DNA from: a bacterium
GTDB lineage: Bacteria; Chlamydiota; Chlamydiia; Chlamydiales; SM23-39
Direction: 5' to 3'
NCBI GenBank assembly: GCA_021818045.1
Contig: JAKAFF010000069.1
Coordinates: 1 to 7,302 of the forward strand
DNA length: 7,302 bases
Positions within the stretch are counted from its first letter, which is position 1, and every line of letters begins with the position of its first letter. The position numbers and the translations under genes are program-made. This document shows, one piece after another, positions 1 to 5,418 of this stretch. The notes below the pieces were generated by a model. It did not search any database and was not told the origin of the DNA. It was given only the letters and a program-made list of their open reading frames with translations.

Positions 1-62
1 AATACGAATTGTATCGATATTGATTAAGATGGCTCAGAGAACGCATTAAATCAGGAAAGGGC

Positions 63-92
63 GGGCACAGGCAGGGGCACGGGCACAGGCAC
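63..92. repeat. Five-unit GGGCAC-type hexamer tandem array
   Basis: Five consecutive six-base units can be read in perfect phase: GGGCAC, AGGCAG, GGGCAC, GGGCAC, AGGCAC. The array begins 24 bases beyond the stop codon of the minus-strand TPR gene. Read in that gene's direction it is alternating GTGCCC/GTGCCT. The flanking bases at 1-62 are AT-richer and show no gene. The function is unknown. It may be a slippage-prone intergenic repeat. Confidence 0.75.
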
Positions 93-115
93 GGAATGTG
101 GGTTTCGAAAGATGT

Positions 116-1177
116 CTAATTTTGAAGAAATTTTTCCGCCGCTTGAAACCGATCATACGAGGCCTGCAGCTCAGGATGCCCTGCAAAAAAATCGCGTCCT
201 TTTCCAACGACTTGCTGTAATTCTCCGGACTGTTTCAACGTCGCCATCTCTTTCGTTGTCAGCCCAAGCTCTTCTCCCGCTGTAAAGAGTCTATTCGATG
301 AGGCGACCACCTCACCGACATTCACTCCTGCAGAGCAGCCTTCCGCTACAGCTTCTAAAATAAGCACTTTTTCCGCCGCAGCTAGTTTTTTGCAAATAGC
401 GCTAAGTTCTTTCACTGCAACAGTTCCTTTGGCCACAGCTTTTGCAGTAGCTCCGGGAAGCAAAATATCTGCGCCATGCTTGCCAAATGCGTATCCGGAA
501 AGCTCACCTTTTTCGGATGAAGACAACGTGTCCCATTGAGAAATGAGTTGGTGCAGCTCTGGTGAAAAAGCCTCTCCAATAGCCTCCCATTGGCCCGATT
601 TTATCAAACTATTTAAAGCTGCAAAAGAATCGTATACTTGATTTCCGGTTTGCACGGGATGGCTTGCGAGATCTGTGACAAGTTGCAAGATCCCTTCTCC
701 GGAATCATACACTCCTTTGGTAAGGCCTTTGGCAAATCCAATAGAAAAATCGGTAGCGGAAAACGACTCTTTCGTATGCGCAACGTAAGCGCTGTAATCT
801 GCGATGCTGGCATCATAAGAGCCAAGCTCAAAATGAGCCATTCCCCTTCCCAAATATGCGCTATGGTTGCTTGGATCAGATTCAATTGCCTTTCCAAAAT
901 CTTGGATTGCCTGAGTGTAATATCCGGCAACGAGCGCAAGATCGCCTCGAGTCTGGTAAGGCAACGCGTTGAGATCCATATTATAATCTGGACATATCGG
1001 TGCGTAATTGGTGGAAAATGCCAAATCGGCCGAAGTATGGGCAGATGTATCGGCATGATTTACCCATGATGGACATCTGTAATAGGGATTGTGTTCAAAG
1101 TTTTGAAGCTCTGCACGCAAAAAGGGATTTTCCACCGCTTGTGCAGCGATCGCATCTATCGTTTTATGCGTGAACAA
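116..1177 (-). CDS. TPR and pre-toxin-like protein, C-terminal part of frameshifted gene
   Basis: This piece encodes about 353 residues counted from the TTG at 1175-1177. There is no good ribosome binding site there, and the frame is open upstream to about 1315, so the true beginning probably lies in the neighbouring piece. Two TPR repeats are visible at roughly residues 72-105 and 106-139 (YYTQAIQDFGKAIESDPSN, then AYLGRGMAHFELGSYDASI). TPRs usually bind other proteins. Residues about 145-295 form an alanine- and glycine-rich helical stretch (GELSGYAFGKHGADILLPGA and following) that resembles the segment before the variable toxin tail in chlamydial polymorphic-toxin-like proteins. The protein ends at AAEKFLQN. 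From memory, relatives continue past AEKFL into a toxin-like domain; if so, this copy lacks it. No catalytic residues are recognised and no immunity gene is visible. The toxin-family reading is an inference. Confidence 0.6.
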   Translation of the reverse strand: MFTHKTIDAIAAQAVENPFLRAELQNFEHNPYYRCPSWVNHADTSAHTSADLAFSTNYAPICPDYNMDLNALPYQTRGDLALVAGYYTQAIQDFGKAIESDPSNHSAYLGRGMAHFELGSYDASIADYSAYVAHTKESFSATDFSIGFAKGLTKGVYDSGEGILQLVTDLASHPVQTGNQVYDSFAALNSLIKSGQWEAIGEAFSPELHQLISQWDTLSSSEKGELSGYAFGKHGADILLPGATAKAVAKGTVAVKELSAICKKLAAAEKVLILEAVAEGCSAGVNVGEVVASSNRLFTAGEELGLTTKEMATLKQSGELQQVVGKGRDFFAGHPELQASYDRFQAAEKFLQN

Positions 1178-1233
1178 AGAGCCTACAATCCGCCCGTTTT
1201 CTTCAATCGAGAATTCGGAGGTGGCTACCGCCG

Positions 1234-1767
1234 CTAGCGGCTCCTCAGCAACACCTTCACTACCGTTACAGCAACGACGACAATAGTGCCGATGATGATG
1301 GCTTTTTTGTGCTCTTTAACAAAGGATCTCGTTTGATCCCACTGCTTTTTAACCCAGCTCCTACAAGGAATACCCCTCGCCTGATCTCCCGTAAAAACTG
1401 CGGATTGAATGGCGTAAGAGGAATCTGCATCTACCCAAAAAGCATAGCGGCACTCGTCATTGCCAAATAAATTGCGCGTAAGCGCTTTCACTTCCCATTG
1501 CTCATCTTCTGTAGCACCTTCTAATGCAAGAAAAGAAATCAGCTGATTTGCTCGGGCAAGGTTGTCGATGGAGCACTCTTCTTTAAAAGCATCGGATTCA
1601 ATCCATTCAAGTAACTGCATCACCTCGTCATAGGACAGATTGCGAGGATCTGGCACCTCGAAAACATTTGGAACAGGGAAAAAATGCACGCCATCGATTG
1701 CGTGAGCATGTGAAGCAGCCATTGTGATGATAAGAAGAGCTGAGACAAGCTTTGAGAAATAGTTCAT
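1234..1767 (-). CDS. Exported membrane-anchored protein, N-terminal part of frameshifted gene
   Basis: This piece encodes 177 residues. The ATG at 1765-1767 has a strong Shine-Dalgarno sequence, GAGGTGG at 1772-1778. Residues 1-23 form a Sec signal peptide: hydrophobic core LVSALLIITMA, then SHAHA with likely cleavage after AHA. Residues 24-155 are mixed and probably extracytoplasmic, with cysteines at 65, 106 and 135. A lysine-rich stretch (KEHKK) precedes one hydrophobic segment at about 156-174 (AIIIGTIVVVAVTVV). The frame then ends abruptly in KVLLRSR. I recall the same anchor and preceding WDQT..FVKEHKK context from environmental chlamydial proteins that continue into TPR or toxin-like regions. 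The next piece downstream supplies such a continuation in another frame. If this piece is translated alone, the product would be a small exported anchor protein with no known function. Confidence 0.65.
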   Translation of the reverse strand: MNYFSKLVSALLIITMAASHAHAIDGVHFFPVPNVFEVPDPRNLSYDEVMQLLEWIESDAFKEECSIDNLARANQLISFLALEGATEDEQWEVKALTRNLFGNDECRYAFWVDADSSYAIQSAVFTGDQARGIPCRSWVKKQWDQTRSFVKEHKKAIIIGTIVVVAVTVVKVLLRSR

Positions 1768-1934
1768 TGCACCACCTCAAACCAAAAAAATATTTGCTCA
1801 ACAAAACGAAGGGAATCTATCAAATATGCACAAAGAAAGGCAAGAATACTTTAAAAACCATTGGTATACGGCCGCTTGAGATGACCGTTAGGGATGTGCC
1901 GCTGTAAACGGCCGGCGCGCCACATTCTCGTCCT

Positions 1935-1962
1935 AAAAACGCCCCATTCAAGGGGCGTTTTT
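1935..1962. terminator. Symmetric rho-independent terminator
   Basis: The hairpin has the stem AAAAACGCCCC (1935-1945), a six-base loop and the complementary GGGGCGTTTTT (1952-1962). The A-run and T-run mean it can end transcription on either strand. It is the second of two terminators after the minus-strand tRNA pair and lies upstream of the secreted-protein gene that starts at 1767. Confidence 0.85.
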
Positions 1963-1980
1963 CCGCTCCCCTAAAATGAC

Positions 1981-2005
1981 AAAACCCGCCAAAGGGCGGG
2001 TTTTT
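1981..2005. terminator. Symmetric rho-independent terminator after tRNA-Tyr
   Basis: The hairpin has the stem AAAACCCGCC (1981-1990) pairing with GGCGGGTTTT (1995-2004), a four-base loop and an adjoining T-run. On the minus strand it begins six bases past the 3' end of tRNA-Tyr, so it is the natural terminator of the Thr-Tyr tRNA transcript. It would also work on the plus strand. Confidence 0.9.
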
Positions 2006-2011
2006 CATTTT

Positions 2012-2093
2012 TGGGGGCGGCTGGACTCGAACCAGCGGAGCCCGAAGGCGGGGGATTTACAGTCCCCTGCAATTGCCGCTATGCGACACCCCC
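2012..2093 (-). tRNA. tRNA-Tyr (anticodon GTA)
   Basis: The 82-base minus-strand sequence folds as a class II tRNA with a long variable arm (CGCCTTCGGGC region). The acceptor stem GGGGGTG pairs with CGCCCCC, including one T-G pair, and the discriminator is A. The anticodon stem GGGGA/TCCCC carries the loop CTGTAAA, giving GTA (Tyr). The T arm contains GGTTCGAGTCC. No 3' CCA is encoded, so it must be added by CCA nucleotidyltransferase. It lies 22 bases after tRNA-Thr and is followed by a terminator. Confidence 0.96.
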
Positions 2094-2115
2094 AAATAAA
2101 TTTTGTCTCAAAACT

Positions 2116-2188
2116 TGCTGGCGAAAGGACTTGAACCCTCAACCATCCGATTACAAGTCGGGCGCTCTACCAATTGAGCTACGCCAGC
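2116..2188 (-). tRNA. tRNA-Thr (anticodon TGT)
   Basis: The 73-base minus-strand cloverleaf has the acceptor GCTGGCG/CGCCAGC and discriminator A. The D arm is AGCTCAATTGGTAGAGC. The anticodon loop CTTGTAA gives TGT (Thr, reads ACA). The T arm is GAGGGTTCAAGTCCTTT. CCA is not encoded. Only 27 bases separate it from the stop of the SEC-C gene upstream, and no clear promoter is visible in that gap. It may be cotranscribed with that gene or use a promoter inside its 3' end. Confidence 0.96.
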
Positions 2189-2216
2189 ACAACAATCTCA
2201 AACAATTCTGTACACT

Positions 2217-2471
2217 TTAGCAAATCGGCTCTTTTTCTGGGAGCTTTTGCTCTTGCAACGCTTCTTCAACGGGGAGCGGCTTTTTCGGAGTCTCCGCAAG
2301 CCGTGCTTGAAATAAAGAGGTCAAACCTGCCGCCTTCAGCACCGGCGCAGCACTCGCCCCATCTACCTTCGTCGCCACAAAGCGCCCGCCAATCGTCTGG
2401 CTCTCACAGCACTTCTTAAATTTTTTACCAGATCCGCACGGACAAGGATCGTTTCTTCCCGGCTTTTTCAT
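2217..2471 (-). CDS. Small SEC-C zinc-motif protein
   Basis: The product has 84 residues. Residues 6-22 are a complete SEC-C motif (RNDPCPCGSGKKFKKCC) with metal ligands C10, C12, C21 and C22. SEC-C motifs bind zinc. They are best known at the C-terminus of SecA, where they contact SecB, but also occur in many small stand-alone proteins of unknown role. The remaining 60 residues are rich in A, P, K and E, have no recognisable fold, and are probably disordered. The ATG at 2469-2471 has only a weak purine-rich GCAGAG directly before it, yet the motif starts at residue 6, so this start is reasonable. The gene is divergent from the thiolation gene and reads toward the tRNA-Thr/Tyr pair. The function is unknown; it is not a truncated SecA, because no other SecA sequence is nearby. 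Confidence 0.85.
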   Translation of the reverse strand: MKKPGRNDPCPCGSGKKFKKCCESQTIGGRFVATKVDGASAAPVLKAAGLTSLFQARLAETPKKPLPVEEALQEQKLPEKEPIC

Positions 2472-2483
2472 CTCTGCATTCTG

Positions 2484-2512
2484 TTCAGATTTAATGGGTT
2501 CTATTGTATCAT
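2484..2512 (+). promoter_or_regulatory. Sigma70-like promoter for the ttcA-like gene
   Basis: TTCAGA (2484-2489, 4 of 6 matches to the -35 consensus) is followed by exactly 17 bases and TATCAT (2507-2512, 5 of 6 matches to the -10). Transcription would begin near 2519, leaving a leader of about 22 bases before the GTG at 2541. The same interval must hold the divergent SEC-C promoter; on the minus strand TATGAT overlaps this -10, but no good -35 is seen for it. Confidence 0.55.
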
Positions 2513-2531
2513 AGAAAATTCAAATTCGTCT

Positions 2532-2535
2532 AGGA
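2532..2535 (+). promoter_or_regulatory. Ribosome binding site fixing the GTG start at 2541
   Basis: AGGA sits five bases before GTG 2541. The in-frame ATG at 2553 has no such site at a suitable distance, so GTG is the preferred start. Confidence 0.55.
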
Positions 2536-2540
2536 TTATC

Positions 2541-3290
2541 GTGTATATCGGGATGCCCATCGCTCGCCCACCTTGGTCTGCCTTAGGAAAAGAACTAGAG
2601 AGCCGCTTGAGAAAAGCGGTGTTCGATTTTTCTTTGATCGACTCAAACACACATAAAATCGCCATCGCATTGAGCGGCGGCAAAGATTCGCTATCCTTGC
2701 TATTCCTTTTACATTCTATTCGAGGAAGAGGTTTCCCATTATTCGATCTGTACGCAATTCACGTGGGAGGCGAGTTTTCTTGCGGCGCTGGAATCGACGA
2801 GGGGTTTTTAGGCGCGATCTGCAATCAACTGGAAGTTCCGTTGATCGTGCGTACCTCTACACAAAAAAGAGAAGAGTTGGAGTGCTATCGTTGCTCTCGA
2901 GAAAGACGGAAGTTGATTTTTGATGCAGCCAAAGAAGTTGGCGCTACAGTGGTGGCTTTCGGCCATCACCGCGATGATAGCGCACAAACCCTTTTGCTCA
3001 ATTTGTTCCATAAAGCAGAGTTTGCTGCCAATTTACCCAAAGTACACATGCACGATTATGGAGTAACGATTATCCGCCCCCTGATTTACATAGACGAAGA
3101 ATCGCTTAAGTCCTTCGCAAAACATTACGGATTTGCCCGCATCACCTGCCAGTGCCCGGTTGGACAATTTTCCAAAAGCAAAACAGTGGATCAATTGCTA
3201 AGACAAATCGAGGCCCACTTCCCTCATGTTCGGAGCAATTTAGCAAAAGCGGGTCTACTTTATGGGTCCAATAAAGCGGCTCTTCCTTGA
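2541..3290 (+). CDS. ttcA: TtcA-family tRNA 2-thiocytidine synthetase (PP-loop ATPase)
   Basis: The product has 249 residues, somewhat shorter than E. coli TtcA. Family members adenylate and thiolate cytidine-32 of certain tRNAs, using ATP and an iron-sulfur cluster, in the cytoplasm. The N-type PP-loop is SGGKDS at residues 45-50. Next come CYRC (C115, C118), then GHHRDDSAQTLLLNLF at 141-156, a TtcA hallmark, and IIRPL at 177-181. A late cysteine pair C203-x-C205 follows. TtcA normally supplies CxxC plus one later cysteine to the cluster; all three are present, but the late pair is CxC rather than CxxC. The start is GTG 2541 with AGGA five bases upstream; ATG 2553 is the alternative and gives a 245-residue protein. 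The symporter gene follows after 35 bases on the same strand. TilS is unlikely because of the CxxC and GHHRDD context. Confidence 0.85.
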   Translation: MYIGMPIARPPWSALGKELESRLRKAVFDFSLIDSNTHKIAIALSGGKDSLSLLFLLHSIRGRGFPLFDLYAIHVGGEFSCGAGIDEGFLGAICNQLEVPLIVRTSTQKREELECYRCSRERRKLIFDAAKEVGATVVAFGHHRDDSAQTLLLNLFHKAEFAANLPKVHMHDYGVTIIRPLIYIDEESLKSFAKHYGFARITCQCPVGQFSKSKTVDQLLRQIEAHFPHVRSNLAKAGLLYGSNKAALP

Positions 3291-3325
3291 AAAAATTTTA
3301 TCGAGTAGGTTACCGTTAAGTAAAT

Positions 3326-4786
3326 ATGCACCTATCTTATGCAGCCTTAGAGCTGGTCACTTTCTTTGGATACTTTGTCGTTTTAGCTTTGGTCGCCCTA
3401 TTTTCTTATCGCACACAGCGCTCAGACAAAGATTTTTTGCTGGGCAATCGCTCGCTGAATTTTTGGCTGACCGCCCTCTCAGCCCACGCAAGCGATATGA
3501 GTAGCTGGCTGTTTTTAGGCTATCCTGCACTCATTTTTACAACGGGTCTATTTTCCGCTTGGGCAGCCATTGGATTGACCACTTTCATGTTCCTCAATTG
3601 GCAGTTTATCGCACCTAAAATTCGAACGGCTAGCGAACAGGTCGAAAGTTTAACGTTAAGCTCCTATTTCGAGGCCCGTTTCTCCGATACAACAGGCGCG
3701 ATTCGCTTAGTCTCAGCTGTCATGTCGGTCCTTTTCTTTACATTCTACATCTCATCCGGCCTTGTGGGCATGGGCATTTTAGTCGAGTCGCTGTTTGGTC
3801 TCAGCTATGTGTTTGGCATCTCCATCGGTCTGACCATTGTCATGGCCTATGTGTTCATGGGGGGATACCGCACTGTGGCTTGGATCGATCTGTTTCAAGG
3901 GTTTTTCCTTCTGGGTGTGATCGTTTTTATTCCGATCTTTTTACTCATCTCGTTCGGCGGCATCACCCCCGTTATGAGCGCCGTGAAAGCTAAAGGACTT
4001 TCCGATTCCCTTTTACCCAATTTTCATCTCAAAACATTTTGGGAGCTAATCATGACTGCAGCAGGATGGGGATTGGGATATTTCGGCCAGCCGCATATCA
4101 TTACGAAATTCATGGGCATCCGCCGCGTCGAAGATATGTATAAAGCCAAATACCTCGGCATCAGCTGGCAAGCAATCGCCTTAACCGCAGCTACCATCGT
4201 AGGTCTGCTTGGAGTGTATGTCTTTCCTCAAGGACTTGCCGATCCAGAACAGGTCATCCTCAATATCGTCAAAACGACCCTTGCCCCTTTTTTTGCAGGA
4301 CTTGTACTCTGCGCTATTTTAGCCGCCACAACCAATGTCATGGCCGCCCAAATTTTAGTGGTCGCCTCCAATTTGTCTGAAGATTTTTATAAACGCCTTT
4401 TCCGCAGACACGCCACATCGAATGAATTGCTCTGGATCTCCCGCTTCAGCGTCATCTTCATCTCACTCGTCGGGTTTGCGATCGCCTATTTTAAAATTTC
4501 TACTATCTATCAACTCGTCCTTTACTCCTGGTCGGGTCTCGGCGCCTCCTTCGGCCCCTTGCTGCTGCTCTCCCTTTACGTCAGAAGCATCAACAAGTAT
4601 GGGGCATTTTCTGGGATTTTAGTAGGCGGCTTGACGGCTGCTATCTGGCCCTATTTTGACAACCTATACCATTGGAGCATTCCCTCCTTGGTCCCAGGAT
4701 TTATCCTAAGCGTCATAGCCATCCACGGCGTCTCGTTTATCATGCGCAAAAAACTTGCCTTGCCTATCGAATCGCCTCTCAAATAG
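3326..4786 (+). CDS. putP: PutP-type sodium/proline (SSS family) symporter
   Basis: The product has 486 residues, close to the roughly 500 of E. coli PutP. It is an inner-membrane carrier that couples sodium entry to uptake of a small solute, probably proline. It has about 13 hydrophobic segments. PutP signatures are visible in order: GNRSLN at 40-45 (R42), LSAHASDMSSW at 51-61 (D57, matching the essential Asp55), FYISSG at 140-145, AWIDLFQG at 185-192, WGLGYFGQPHIITKFM at 248-263, and SNLSEDFYKRLFRRHA at 348-363. At the position where E. coli PutP has the sodium ligands Ser340-Thr341, this protein reads N337-V338, so coupling or ion preference may differ. The start ATG 3326 has only a weak AAG before it, but the N-terminus matches the family. 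Its 3' end overlaps the convergent lipoprotein gene by 8 bases, with no terminator between. The exact substrate is inferred. Confidence 0.88.
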   Translation: MHLSYAALELVTFFGYFVVLALVALFSYRTQRSDKDFLLGNRSLNFWLTALSAHASDMSSWLFLGYPALIFTTGLFSAWAAIGLTTFMFLNWQFIAPKIRTASEQVESLTLSSYFEARFSDTTGAIRLVSAVMSVLFFTFYISSGLVGMGILVESLFGLSYVFGISIGLTIVMAYVFMGGYRTVAWIDLFQGFFLLGVIVFIPIFLLISFGGITPVMSAVKAKGLSDSLLPNFHLKTFWELIMTAAGWGLGYFGQPHIITKFMGIRRVEDMYKAKYLGISWQAIALTAATIVGLLGVYVFPQGLADPEQVILNIVKTTLAPFFAGLVLCAILAATTNVMAAQILVVASNLSEDFYKRLFRRHATSNELLWISRFSVIFISLVGFAIAYFKISTIYQLVLYSWSGLGASFGPLLLLSLYVRSINKYGAFSGILVGGLTAAIWPYFDNLYHWSIPSLVPGFILSVIAIHGVSFIMRKKLALPIESPLK

Positions 4787-5123
4787 CCTTATGAAGGCGC
4801 TCTACCGCTTCCGCTTGCGCAGATTCAATGAGCTCTCTCCCCCCCGGCAACTCATAAAGACGGGCAAGCTCCACAAATAACTCTTCACTCGCCAAAGAGG
4901 GCTCTACTTGCACTTTCCCATCCACATTTACCTGCATTGCAAGCTCTGCAATGCAAAGAAACCTTTTTTTAAGCTGCGGTACTGCCCTTTGCAGCTCCTC
5001 TATCGAGTGAATTTGCCTTAACTGCGCTGCAAGACGCGCCGTTTGCGCCTCCCCTTCTCTGCGCAAATCTCCCGCCGAAGAACACCCCACAAGTATCAGA
5101 AAAAACCAACCCACTACACGCAT
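4779..5123 (-). CDS. Small putative lipoprotein
   Basis: The product has 114 residues from the ATG at 5121-5123, which has a strong GAGGAG site seven bases upstream. A longer in-frame reading to 5237 would run through tRNA-Val and is rejected. The N-terminus MRVVGWFFLILVGC is a lipoprotein signal peptide with lipobox LVGC, so Cys14 is the likely lipidated residue after cleavage. The mature part is charged and helical (about residues 18-60, EELQRAVPQLKKRF), with a second helical part at about 76-114. The protein probably sits on a membrane facing the periplasm. I recognise no family or catalytic motif. The gene is convergent with putP and overlaps its stop. It is divergent from the tRNA-Val/Asp transcript, so its own promoter must lie between 5124 and about 5197; I see no good candidate. 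Confidence 0.8.
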   Translation of the reverse strand: MRVVGWFFLILVGCSSAGDLRREGEAQTARLAAQLRQIHSIEELQRAVPQLKKRFLCIAELAMQVNVDGKVQVEPSLASEELFVELARLYELPGGRELIESAQAEAVERLHKAI

Positions 5124-5130
5124 TTCCCGT

Positions 5131-5136
5131 CTCCTC
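5131..5136 (-). promoter_or_regulatory. Ribosome binding site fixing the lipoprotein start
   Basis: GAGGAG on the minus strand, seven bases before the ATG at 5121-5123, together with the lipobox 13 codons later, identifies this ATG as the start instead of upstream codons inside the tRNA gene. Confidence 0.8.
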
Positions 5137-5147
5137 TTCCATTTTGC

Positions 5148-5176
5148 TTGAGAAAAATCAAGACGAAGCTTAACAT
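5148..5176 (+). promoter_or_regulatory. Sigma70-like promoter for tRNA-Val/Asp
   Basis: TTGAGA (5148-5153) and TAACAT (5171-5176) are separated by exactly 17 bases; each matches 4 of 6 consensus positions. Transcription would start near 5183, about 15 bases before the mature 5' end of tRNA-Val. The -35 lies in a small inverted repeat (CTTGA 5147-5151, TCAAG 5158-5162). Confidence 0.6.
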
Positions 5177-5197
5177 GGATCTTCATTTCTGATCTAA

Positions 5198-5270
5198 GGG
5201 CGTATAGCTCAGTTGGTAGAGCGCCTGTCTTACACACAGGTGGTCATAGGTTCGAGTCCTGTTGCGCCCA
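5198..5270 (+). tRNA. tRNA-Val (anticodon TAC)
   Basis: The 73-base cloverleaf has the acceptor GGGCGTA/TGCGCCC with one T-G pair and discriminator A. The D arm is AGCTCAGTTGGTAGAGC. The anticodon stem CCTGT/ACAGG has the loop CTTACAC, giving TAC (Val). The T arm contains GGTTCGAGTCC. CCA is not encoded. It is followed 13 bases later by tRNA-Asp, so the two are probably cotranscribed from the promoter at 5148-5176. Confidence 0.96.
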
Positions 5271-5283
5271 TAATACACTCCAT

Positions 5284-5357
5284 GCGGGAGTAGTTCAATT
5301 GGTTAGAGCGCCGCCCTGTCACGGCGGAAGTTGCGGGTTCGAGCCCCGTCTCCCGCG
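5284..5357 (+). tRNA. tRNA-Asp (anticodon GTC)
   Basis: The 74-base cloverleaf has the acceptor GCGGGAG/CTCCCGC and discriminator G. The D arm is AGTTCAATTGGTTAGAGC. The anticodon stem CCGCC/GGCGG has the loop CTGTCAC, giving GTC (Asp). The T arm contains GGGTTCGAGCCC. CCA is not encoded. No strong terminator follows; only a weak AGATT/AATCT hairpin near 5368-5381 without a T-run. Transcription may therefore read into the YitT gene. Confidence 0.96.
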
Positions 5358-5418
5358 TTTCCTTAAAGATTTCAAAATCTCTTGAAAATTCCCTTTCCTT
5401 GTTTTGCCTTATTTGAGT

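Larger units (their letters stand above)
116..1767 (-). pseudogene. Frameshifted exported TPR/pre-toxin-like gene (whole locus)
   Basis: The reading frames at 1234-1767 and 116-1177 look like one gene interrupted by a frameshift. The downstream frame stays open from 116 up to about 1315, so it overlaps the end of the upstream frame by about 80 bases. The upstream frame stops at 1234-1236, just after its membrane segment, while the other frame continues through GSEGVAEEPLAAVATSEFS into the TPR part. The TTG at 1175-1177 has no convincing ribosome binding site, so it is probably not a real start. The intact product would have been roughly 540 residues: signal peptide, periplasmic segment, membrane anchor, linker, two TPRs and a pre-toxin-like region. 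A one-base loss (or two-base gain) near 1240-1280 explains the shift. A sequencing error could produce the same picture. Confidence 0.65.

Noticed and set aside
613..1069. ORFs of about 145 codons on both strands inside 613-1069
   Set aside because: They are in other frames of the TPR gene, match no family and have no ribosome binding sites; the TPR reading is clearly the coding one.
1300..1312. A-run CAC AAA AAA GCC as a programmed frameshift site
   Set aside because: It is not a good tandem slippery heptamer, and a shift there would replace the hydrophobic anchor with a His/Arg/Cys-rich stretch.
1900..1925. GC-rich GGCCGGCGCGCC stretch resembling rare-cutter restriction sites (possible vector sequence)
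   Set aside because: It is short, isolated and flanked by ordinary sequence; chance is enough to explain it.
1820..2008. 62-codon minus-strand ORF
   Set aside because: It is made largely of the two terminator hairpins and spacer sequence.
2011..2419. Plus-strand ORFs across the tRNA pair and the SEC-C gene
   Set aside because: They are antisense to tRNA-Tyr, tRNA-Thr and the SEC-C gene. Peptides such as GLEPAEPEGGGF and RKDLNPQPSDYKS are the typical artefact of translating tRNA genes backwards.
5124..5237. Longer N-terminus of the lipoprotein, starting inside tRNA-Val
   Set aside because: The extension translates the tRNA gene; the ATG at 5121-5123 has a strong ribosome binding site and a lipobox in the right place.
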